Of a stretch of 64,000 bases of DNA, positions 8,143-16,861 are shown piece by piece. Each line of letters begins with the position of its first letter. Within the stretch, counting starts at the first letter, position 1. A model generated the notes under the pieces. The model was not told the DNA's origin, ran no database searches, and saw only the letters and a program-made list of their open reading frames with translations. Source of the stretch: Planctomycetales bacterium (lineage in GTDB: Bacteria; Planctomycetota; Planctomycetia; Isosphaerales; Isosphaeraceae); contig DAIDHX010000093.1 in NCBI GenBank assembly GCA_027451885.1, forward strand, positions 1 to 64,000. Reading direction: 5' to 3'. Made by a program: the position numbers and the translations under genes.

Positions 8143-9342
8143 TTACAGAGGCGGGGTTGAGCCTCCCGCGGACGCGCTGGCTTTGGAAGCTGGCGGGGAA
8201 GCCGCCGAGGGACTTCCCAACGTGGGCGCAGCGCCCTCGGGTGAGGACGGGCGCGCGATCACAATTCCCATGCCGATCTCGTGCGCGGCGTCATAGGCCA
8301 GCACGGCCGCGCGGTGCCTGGTGAGATACTCCGCTGAAAGCAGCATCGACGTTCGGCCGGTTTTCTCACGCGTGGAACGCAGCCGCTCCACCAGTTCATT
8401 GAGATCGGCGGGAGCAGGCTCGCGGTCGATCTTGAGATTGCCTTCCGAATCAATCTCCACGAGCACGTAATCCTTTGACAGGTCGTCGAGGGATCGAGAA
8501 CGACCCTGCGTCGCCGAGGCGGGCGCGTTCTCGTTGCTCGGCTTGGGGATTTCGAGCGTTTTGAACATCACCGTCGTCGCCGTAACCATGAAGAAAAGCA
8601 CGAGCTGGAACGCCACGTCAACCATGGGCGCCAGGTCGAGCTCTTCGACGGTTTGCGGGCCGCCGCGGGAAAAGGTGAAGGTCTCGTCGTCTTCGTCGAC
8701 CACGGGGACGTCGTCATAGTCGCGAGCGTGCACGACTGGTAGCGCCAGGCGGCTTCCCTGGCTCGAGGCTTCACGAGTTGGCGTTCTGGTGGATGCAGCG
8801 AGTGCTGCCGCGGCTGCCGCCTGTTCCGGCGTGGCCTCCTCAAGTTCGATGGCGTCGTCCGAATCTTCATCGTCGTCCGCTTCTTCGGCCCAGAGCACCT
8901 CGGCGTTTGTGTCATCGGGTTCGGGGGGCTTTTTCGCGGCGGGAGTGCCGGGGTCGAACGCGGCCGGCAAATCACGCAGCACGGGAAATGCGACATCATC
9001 GGACTCGGAGCGAAGCTCGAGCCAGTCCGGCGAACGGAGCGTGGGCGCGGGGGGAGGAGTGAGACCTTCCTCGGCCACAAGCTCGAAGTCGCTCGGCTCC
9101 TGCCGCCGGGATCCCCCCTTCGCGGTTGGGGGCGAGGACTCAACGTGCGTGCCCGTGGCCGCCCCAGGCGCGGTCAGCTCAGCGACGTCCCCCAGCCGGG
9201 TCCAGGGTGTGGACGTACCCGCGGGACGCACCAGGTCGTCCTCGCGAATCGAGCCCTTCACCAGACCCTGCCTGACACTCGCGCTCGAAAGACCCCGCTC
9301 GAGCTCCAGAGTTTCCGCGTGGAAGACGTCCCAGCTTGCCAA
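8143..9342 (-). CDS. ExbD/TolR-family protein with N-terminal GYF_2-like domain and long acidic linker
   Basis: The protein has 399 residues, far longer than a normal ExbD (about 140). Residues 1-60 (WDVFHAETLELERGL to DDLVRPAGTSTPW) resemble the GYF_2/DUF4339 adaptor seen in many planctomycete membrane proteins. Residues 70-220 are acidic and low complexity. The ExbD part starts at ELDLAPMVDVAFQLVLFFMV, with the membrane helix and its conserved Asp that takes part in proton coupling, followed by a periplasmic domain. The start is TTG at 9342, supported by AGGGAG 8 bases upstream. It is third in a minus-strand operon after ExbB and a short ExbD, 33 bases behind the latter. The energised partner is unknown; no TonB or TolA gene is nearby. 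Confidence 0.88.
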   Translation of the reverse strand: MASWDVFHAETLELERGLSSASVRQGLVKGSIREDDLVRPAGTSTPWTRLGDVAELTAPGAATGTHVESSPPTAKGGSRRQEPSDFELVAEEGLTPPPAPTLRSPDWLELRSESDDVAFPVLRDLPAAFDPGTPAAKKPPEPDDTNAEVLWAEEADDDEDSDDAIELEEATPEQAAAAAALAASTRTPTREASSQGSRLALPVVHARDYDDVPVVDEDDETFTFSRGGPQTVEELDLAPMVDVAFQLVLFFMVTATTVMFKTLEIPKPSNENAPASATQGRSRSLDDLSKDYVLVEIDSEGNLKIDREPAPADLNELVERLRSTREKTGRTSMLLSAEYLTRHRAAVLAYDAAHEIGMGIVIARPSSPEGAAPTLGSPSAASPPASKASASAGGSTPPL

Positions 9343-9375
9343 GTCAAGTTCTCCCTGATCGCGCCCGCCTGGGCG

Positions 9376-9810
9376 TTACTTTCCCTTGGCCTCTTCCTGG
9401 ACGCCCACGTGCACAGTAATGCCTTCGACCTGGGAGACCTGGCCCGCAATGCGAATCACCTCGCCGTGCGGCACGTCACCATCGGCCTGGATGATGACCT
9501 TGCGCTTGCCTTCGCGAACTCCCTCGGCAATCGCCGCCTTGGCCTGATCGATGGTTGCCGTCGGCCCCTCGCCATGTCCGAGCAGGAGTTTGGCCTCGTA
9601 GGCGGGGGGCTCGGGCTTGAGCAGGGTCAGAAAGGTCGCCTCGTTTTCCTCAACACCCACGCCGTGCCGCGCAGGAGGCACGTCCACCTTCTCACCGCCG
9701 CTCATCTGGACCGAGAAGAGCATGAACGTCATGAGCTGAAAGACCACGTCGACCATCGGCGTCATGTCGATGTGCTCGTTGCGATCTTCCTCGTCGCGGC
9801 GAAACATCAT
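9376..9810 (-). CDS. ExbD/TolR-family biopolymer transport protein
   Basis: The product (144 residues) has the ExbD order: a short cytoplasmic N-terminus, one membrane helix carrying the essential Asp (IDMTPMVDVVFQLMTFMLF), and a periplasmic domain ending in QVEGITVHVGVQ. The family forms the proton-motive-force-driven complex with ExbB-type channels. Two adjacent ATG codons (9810 and 9807) follow a GGAG about 11 bases upstream. It lies 22 bases after the ExbB gene and ahead of the longer GYF-ExbD, so one transcript would supply two different ExbD subunits. Confidence 0.92.
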   Translation of the reverse strand: MMFRRDEEDRNEHIDMTPMVDVVFQLMTFMLFSVQMSGGEKVDVPPARHGVGVEENEATFLTLLKPEPPAYEAKLLLGHGEGPTATIDQAKAAIAEGVREGKRKVIIQADGDVPHGEVIRIAGQVSQVEGITVHVGVQEEAKGK

Positions 9811-9832
9811 GGGCGGAGGAACTCCAACCGAA

Positions 9833-10534
9833 TCACTTCGTTTCGAGGATCTCGAGAACGTCCTGGAGCTGGCGCTCGGTCCGATCACGGAGCTTGCGCA
9901 GCTTGGCATGGACGTCGTTGCCAATAAGCATCATCGGATTGGCGATCAACAGCCCAGCGCCCGTGGCCCAGAGTGCCAGGCTGATATCCTGGGCGAGGGC
10001 CTGCGGGGCGACCTTCTCGGAGCCGCCGATCCGGTTGAAGGCCGCGATCATGCTCGCCACCGTGCCCAGAAGCCCAAGCAGCGGCCCCATCCGCACCACG
10101 GTCGAAACGGATCCCAGCCGACTTTCCATGCTGGCCACGACCTCGCTATGGAATTCGGAAACCACAAGCTGGCGAATTTTGGCAAGCCCCTTGTCGCGAT
10201 TTTTCACCGCCACTGCGATCAGTTGCCCGAGCGCGGAATGCCAGTAAGACGGGCTCTGGCACAGGCTGATCACGGCGTCGAATTTCTTCGCCTTGCACAG
10301 CTCGCGTACCTGGTCGATGAGCGTGCTCGGGTCCGAGATCCCCTTCTTGCCAAGGCCCCGATAGAGCAGGATGGCGTTATACGAGCCCCACACGGCAAGA
10401 AAGCCGAGCGCGATGTAAATGACTGTCCCGAACGAATCAATGATCTTGGTGACGTTCATATTCGCCCAGATTTCCGCGAGCGGACCCGGATAATCGCTCC
10501 CGGTCCAGGCCCATGAAGAAGTTAAAAGACGCAT
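9833..10534 (-). CDS. MotA/TolQ/ExbB proton channel family protein
   Basis: Three membrane helices are visible: FGTVIYIALGFLAVW near the N-terminus, then VRMGPLLGLLGTVASMIAAF and ISLALWATGAGLLIANPMML. The GPLLGLLGTV-x-MI-x-AF motif and the polar residues in the last two helices define the ExbB/TolQ channel family. The start is uncertain: ATG at 10534 is given, but 10552 and 10459 (MNVTKIIDS) are possible and none has a strong ribosome site. It heads the ExbB-ExbD-ExbD operon and is divergent from the response regulator gene. Confidence 0.9.
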   Translation of the reverse strand: MRLLTSSWAWTGSDYPGPLAEIWANMNVTKIIDSFGTVIYIALGFLAVWGSYNAILLYRGLGKKGISDPSTLIDQVRELCKAKKFDAVISLCQSPSYWHSALGQLIAVAVKNRDKGLAKIRQLVVSEFHSEVVASMESRLGSVSTVVRMGPLLGLLGTVASMIAAFNRIGGSEKVAPQALAQDISLALWATGAGLLIANPMMLIGNDVHAKLRKLRDRTERQLQDVLEILETK

Positions 10535-10779
10535 CTCGCCCGGCGCTCTCATTATTCTGCCGGTGGATCGCCGCCTTATCAAGTGGCCCGGAACCAGCCG
10601 AGAGTTCCACGCCGGTGGCGGAAAGTCAGGAAAAGCACCGACTTGACAGACGACCGCCAGGACGGATGGAATACCTTGCCTTGCCCGCCCGTGCGCGAGA
10701 CAATGCTTTTATACCCTTCTCGGCGGAACGATCGGGCGCCGGAGGCGGTCGTACCTCTGCGGACACCACGAGCAAACTC

Positions 10780-11619
10780 ATGCCGCGCACGGTTCTGGTT
10801 GTTGATGATGAGCGCGACAACAACGACATCCTTTCGTCCCTGGTACAGGCGCGCGAATTCAGTCCGATCCAGGTCTTCTCCGGCGCCCAGGCGATTGCAG
10901 CCGTGGCCGAGCGGAAGCCTGATCTGATCCTGCTCGACCTGATGCTGCCCGACATGGACGGGTTTGAGCTCTGCGACCGCTTCAAGCGTGCGCGCGAGAC
11001 CAACCTGATTCCCATCGTCATGGTCACCGCACTCAACGATGAGAAACATCGGGCCACCGGGGTCAAGGTTGGGGCGAACGGTTATCTCAGCAAACCGTTC
11101 ACTCCTGAGCGGCTCTACGCAAGCATGGACCAGGCGCTCGCCTGGCACGAGGAACACCAGAAGCGTGGAACCACCGGAGAAATCAACTTCGACATTCGGT
11201 CTGAGCTCACCTACCTTGCCCAGGCCAATGACATGCTGGCGGACCTGTTCGCCCACACCTCGCTCACGCCGCGGCAGATCAAGGATCTGAAGCAGGCGAT
11301 CATGGAGATGGGGGGCAACGCGATCGAATGGGGCCACCGCAAGAACGCGGAACTCGTACTGCGAATCACCTATCGCATCGACCCCAAGGCGGTCACCCTG
11401 ATCATCGAGGACCAGGGTCCAGGCTTCAATCCAACGCAACTCCCCCACGCCGCGTCGGAGGAAGACCCGATCGGCCATATCGAGCTACGCAATGAACTCG
11501 GGCTCCGCGAAGGGGGCTTCGGGATCATGCTTGCCAAGGGGCTTGTGGACTCGTTTCACTACAACGAGCGAGGGAACGTCGTCACGTTCGTCAAACACTT
11601 CGATCCAAAACCCGAATAA
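10780..11619 (+). CDS. Response regulator with HATPase_c (anti-sigma/RsbW-like) output domain
   Basis: The 279-residue protein begins with a receiver domain: VLVVDDE (D9, D10), phosphoacceptor D53 in LILLDLMLPDMDG, the Thr of VMVTALND and the Lys of YLSKPF. The second half is a GHKL ATPase of the RsbW/SpoIIAB type, with N box GGNAIEWGHRKNAEL, G1 box IIEDQGPGF and GGFGIMLAKG. It lacks a His dimerisation helix, so it is not a normal sensor kinase. A phosphorylation-controlled serine kinase or anti-sigma switch is a reasonable inference. The ATG at 10780 starts exactly at the receiver domain; the frame is open further upstream, but that part is not domain-like. No partner STAS protein or sigma factor lies next to it. 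Confidence 0.9.
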   Translation: MPRTVLVVDDERDNNDILSSLVQAREFSPIQVFSGAQAIAAVAERKPDLILLDLMLPDMDGFELCDRFKRARETNLIPIVMVTALNDEKHRATGVKVGANGYLSKPFTPERLYASMDQALAWHEEHQKRGTTGEINFDIRSELTYLAQANDMLADLFAHTSLTPRQIKDLKQAIMEMGGNAIEWGHRKNAELVLRITYRIDPKAVTLIIEDQGPGFNPTQLPHAASEEDPIGHIELRNELGLREGGFGIMLAKGLVDSFHYNERGNVVTFVKHFDPKPE

Positions 11620-11648
11620 GCGCCGGCCCCTCTCGTACGTTGGGCTCG

Positions 11649-12068
11649 CTACGTCGTCGGATCCGGGCGGGGAATGATCCAGCACGAGTCATGCCGGATC
11701 ATCCCGATGCGAGGGTAATACTCACGCGCCCTGGGCGCGGCCAAAAGCACCAGCAACGTGTGCCGCCCTGCGATCTCGTGCGTACGATCGACAAGCCGCT
11801 TGCCGATCCCCTGGCGCTGATGTGCCAGGTCAACGGCGAGGTCGGAAAGGTAGGTGCAATAGCTAAAATCAGAGAGTGCGCGGGAGATCCCCACCAGAAG
11901 CCCGCCCGCGCGTGCCGTGACAATCAGATTCGCGTGCCGGAGCATTGACTCAAGAGCGTCCGGATCGTGAACTGGCCTGCGCTCGCCCAGGGTCGAGCGT
12001 ACGAGCAGGTCCCGGAACTCGGCTACTCCCAGCTCCGGGAACGTCTCGCGGCTGTAGACAAACTCCAC
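11649..12068 (-). CDS. GNAT-family N-acetyltransferase
   Basis: This 139-residue protein has the GNAT core: strand 4 ([15 protein letters not shown]), the acetyl-CoA loop [10 protein letters not shown] (R/Q-x-x-G-x-G) and a terminal strand with REYYPRIGM. It would transfer an acetyl group from acetyl-CoA to an amine; the substrate is unknown. GTG at 12068 is preferred because GGGAGAG ends 5 bases upstream. It lies 30 bases after the enolase stop on the same strand and is probably the second gene of that operon. Confidence 0.88.
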   Translation of the reverse strand: MEFVYSRETFPELGVAEFRDLLVRSTLGERRPVHDPDALESMLRHANLIVTARAGGLLVGISRALSDFSYCTYLSDLAVDLAHQRQGIGKRLVDRTHEIAGRHTLLVLLAAPRAREYYPRIGMIRHDSCWIIPRPDPTT

Positions 12069-12098
12069 GGCTGCTCTCCCACGCAGGAGCAAGCGCCC

Positions 12099-13904
<1,806 letters not shown>

Positions 13905-14681
13905 TCAAGTTTTGCTGGTGGTTGGAGAGCGCAACAATGGTGCGACGTATTTTCTAAGAAACCTCGGCGAATCCGTTCCAAGATGACCGCCGAAGTGACC
14001 CGCGGCGGCCATGGACGGACGCCAGCCGACATGCCGCAAACGCTTGTAAGCATGCCGCGCGTCTCCAGTCGACTCCTTGGGCGCCTGGAACCGCACGAGC
14101 CCCGCGCTTGCGCTTTTGACCCGGTCGATTGTGCCGAAGATTTGCGTACCTGCGCCGAGCACGATCACGTCCAGCGGCGACCAGAAGACGAACACGTCGC
14201 CACGCACGGCCTGAAGCGCCTGCGAAAGGTCGTAAGTTGGGGAAAGCGCAGGGGCGAGTAAAACCACGGATTCGACCGTTTGTGGGGGAAGCTGCTCGAG
14301 GGCGCGGACAATCACCCCGGTGCCGCCGGATTTGCCGACCAGAAAAATGGGTGCGCTGGGATGTTGGGCGGCGAACATGGCAACCGTCTCAGTCGCCAGT
14401 CTGGCCATGCGATCGCGATTGCCGACGTCGGTGAGATCCTTGTACCAACGTCCAAGGCCGTGCCCCCAGCGAAGGTTTTCGAACGCGTATGAAAACCCCT
14501 CGGCTGCGAGTGCGTATTGCAGCCCGACGGCGCAGAGATCGGGCCCGCCGACGCCATCGGCAACGAGCACAAGTCCCTGGGGATGTTCGAACTCCCAGCG
14601 CGAGTGCCCGAGCTCCTCCAGCGGTGGACCGTAGAAGAGCCGATACCAGGGCTCGAAGATCGCGGCTGTCAGCAGGGACAT
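13905..14681 (-). CDS. Alpha/beta hydrolase
   Basis: The 258-residue protein has alpha/beta-hydrolase features: strand plus turn HPQGLVLVADGVGG, the nucleophile elbow FLVGKSGGTG (GxSxG with Ser), an acid strand VFVFWSPLDVIVLG and a His near the end in AAGHFGGHLG. No signal peptide is evident. The specific ester or amide substrate is unknown. ATG at 14681 is chosen, 10 bases behind the stop of the diadenylate cyclase gene; a start at 14720 would overlap that gene. The tight spacing implies translational coupling with the cyclase. Confidence 0.82.
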   Translation of the reverse strand: MSLLTAAIFEPWYRLFYGPPLEELGHSRWEFEHPQGLVLVADGVGGPDLCAVGLQYALAAEGFSYAFENLRWGHGLGRWYKDLTDVGNRDRMARLATETVAMFAAQHPSAPIFLVGKSGGTGVIVRALEQLPPQTVESVVLLAPALSPTYDLSQALQAVRGDVFVFWSPLDVIVLGAGTQIFGTIDRVKSASAGLVRFQAPKESTGDARHAYKRLRHVGWRPSMAAAGHFGGHLGTDSPRFLRKYVAPLLRSPTTSKT

Positions 14682-14691
14682 GAAGTCGACT

Positions 14692-15630
14692 TCACGCGGG
14701 TGCGGGTTCCGTCTCCACATCCTGCCACTTCATGGCGCGGGCGTGCCGCATGGGGGCAATTCGCAGGATAACCTCGCCGCCCTGGAAGAGCCGGACTGTG
14801 CCGTTGGACTGACTCACGACCACGGCGACTGCCTGTGTGGCCTCGGTGATGGCAGCCGCGGCCCAGTGCCGCGTACCCAGGCCCTTGGGTAGCGAGAGCC
14901 CGGTCACAGGCGCATCGATCAGGCGGCAGGCAGCCTCCACCGTACCGTCACGAGCGACTACGAATGCACCATCGAGCTGGGCGATTTCCTTGATGGCTTC
15001 TCGAACCCGTGGGTCGCGCAAGTTGCGTTCCTTGCGTTTGTAACCACGAAAGGGATCGAAGCCCAGCGGGCGCGTGCGGGCGAGAACCCTGCGTGCATCG
15101 CCCACGACGATCAGGCTGCCGACCGCCTTGCCCTCGCGCCCCTCGCGCCCGATTTCCACCGCCACGTCAACGACGGCCTTGAGCGTCTCGAAGGGAACCG
15201 ATGTCTCCAGCGCACGTAAGTCGCGCGAGGTCAGACGCTCAAGGTGCTCGCCCAGTCGAATGACGGTGATGGAGTCGAGATCGTCGACATCGAATCCCGA
15301 ATAGACGGCCACGACTCGAGCACCTGCCACGAGCATGTCGTTCGCCACGGCCTCAATGAGAGCCAGGCTGATGCGCTCGGCGATGGAGACCTCGGCGGGC
15401 TCGAGCTCGATGGTGGAAAACCCGGCCTTGCGGGCAGATTCGAGGTGGCGCTCGGAATCGGACGCCACGAGAATTCCGAGCCCGTCGCACTCCAACCGCG
15501 CGGACTCCCAGTCCATCGGGCTTTCGGGCAGAATCAAGACGCTGGCGGCGCCCAGTTTCCGCGCAAGCTCAAACGCGAGCACCAGCAAGGGTGGACACGC
15601 GGCAGCTCTGGTCAGGGCGCCTGGGGTCAC
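14692..15630 (-). CDS. Diadenylate cyclase (DisA_N domain), DacZ-like two-domain form
   Basis: The C-terminal half (about residues 150-290 of 312) is a DisA_N domain, the catalytic fold that makes cyclic di-AMP from two ATP. The DGA motif is at residues 220-222 (LDGAFVVARDGTVEAA). The second motif reads GLGTRHWAAAAITE at 251-264, so the canonical RHR is RHW. The N-terminal half (LVLAFELARKLGAASVLIL to VVAVYSGFDVDDLDSITVIRL) looks like the pyruvate-kinase C-terminal-like alpha/beta domain that precedes the cyclase in archaeal DacZ. No membrane segments (CdaA type) or HhH domain (DisA type) are present. The start is GTG with AAGGA 9 bases upstream. The hydrolase gene follows after 10 bases. Confidence 0.85.
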   Translation of the reverse strand: MTPGALTRAAACPPLLVLAFELARKLGAASVLILPESPMDWESARLECDGLGILVASDSERHLESARKAGFSTIELEPAEVSIAERISLALIEAVANDMLVAGARVVAVYSGFDVDDLDSITVIRLGEHLERLTSRDLRALETSVPFETLKAVVDVAVEIGREGREGKAVGSLIVVGDARRVLARTRPLGFDPFRGYKRKERNLRDPRVREAIKEIAQLDGAFVVARDGTVEAACRLIDAPVTGLSLPKGLGTRHWAAAAITEATQAVAVVVSQSNGTVRLFQGGEVILRIAPMRHARAMKWQDVETEPAPA

Positions 15631-15869
15631 AAGCTGGATCCTTGAGCGAATCGCGACGGAGCGCCGTGAGCGAACCGGCGCGGGGCACGGGGCCGCTTTC
15701 GAACGCGACGTGAGAGAAAGGACGCACCGCGCCGGCGGATTCAGAATAATTGATTCTGGTATCGAGACCGGCGCGATTCAAGCCGAGAATCCTACCAAAC
15801 TTCAGGTGCCCGACGACGAACCGTCTCGAAAGCCGCTACTCCGCCGGGCGTATGAAGTGCTGGATCAGC

Positions 15870-16565
15870 CTACTTCTTCGTGGCTGCTTCGGTCTTCGCC
15901 GCGGGAGCTGGCGTCTCGGCCTTCTTGGCGGCCGGAGCACCCTTGGACTTGCGGATCTGCTGGATGTACTGATCGAGCATGCGCGCACGCTGATCGTACC
16001 ATTCCTTGAGGCCCGCGCTTGGATTCAGAATCCGCACGTCGTCGACGTAATTCACGCCTTCAATCTTGCCGTAACCCGTGAACCAGGCGGCGAAGACTTC
16101 CGGGCTGACGGCGTAGGGCTTCTTGGCAGAGGGGCCCTTGATCGCGCGGGCGTCGATCGCGCGGCCCGTGATCAGGATGTCAAGGATTGGGGGTGGATCG
16201 ATCGAGCTTTCCACGAGCCCTGCATCCTGAGCCGCCACAATGGCTTCCGCCACGGCCTTGCGCGCTGCCTCGAGCTTGGCTTGAACCTCGGGCGGGATCG
16301 GCGGTAGTGGCGCCTCCTTCGGTTCCTCCTTCTTGGGCTCTGCCTTCTTCGAGGCATCAGCCTTTGGTGCCGGCTCGGTCTTCGCAGCCTCGGCCTTTTT
16401 CTCGGCCGGAGCGGCCTTGGCCGGAGCCGCTTCCTTTGCCGTCGGTGCAGGCGCAGCCTTGGCTTCTGCTTTCTTTTCCTGCCCGTAGACGCCTTGTGTT
16501 TGTGCCAGGCCCAGCATCAGGGCTACGCACGCCGACAGCGACAATGAGACGAAACGTCGAACCAC
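15870..16565 (-). CDS. Exported Lys/Ala/Pro-rich protein
   Basis: GTG at 16565 is chosen because AAAGGAG lies 8 bases upstream and it begins directly at a signal peptide (VVRRFVSLSLSACVALMLGL, cleavage near VYGQ). Residues 30-90 are low-complexity EKKAEAK/APA repeats, likely a disordered spacer. A conserved-looking core follows (PPEVQAKLEAARKAVAEAIV, DILITGRAIDARAIKG, FAAWFTGYGKIEGVNYV, DQRARMLDQYIQQIRKSKG), then a second Ala/Lys-rich tail. I recognise no named domain. It is probably a periplasmic or cell-wall-associated protein. Confidence 0.78.
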   Translation of the reverse strand: MVRRFVSLSLSACVALMLGLAQTQGVYGQEKKAEAKAAPAPTAKEAAPAKAAPAEKKAEAAKTEPAPKADASKKAEPKKEEPKEAPLPPIPPEVQAKLEAARKAVAEAIVAAQDAGLVESSIDPPPILDILITGRAIDARAIKGPSAKKPYAVSPEVFAAWFTGYGKIEGVNYVDDVRILNPSAGLKEWYDQRARMLDQYIQQIRKSKGAPAAKKAETPAPAAKTEAATKK

Positions 16566-16861
16566 CAGCGGTTCTCCTTTCTGAATGCGACGGATTTCGT
16601 GCCGTTCCACGCCCCGGCGAGGAGCGTCCGTGCCAACCGCGCGGCCACAAGCGAACCAGGTCCGCACGAGACTCGCGGCCTACGAGGTTAATCAGTATGA
16701 TGAGAGTGTAACGGCAGTGCGCTGGCTTCGCCAGGGTAGCACCGGCAGGGAATCCGCGCGCCTGCTGATGAGTGGGGTCCGCCGATCCCGCCCTAGCGTT
16801 TGTCGATCCTCCACACGCCTGCGAAACGGCGTCCCACCTCACGAATCAGGGCGAGCGTACC

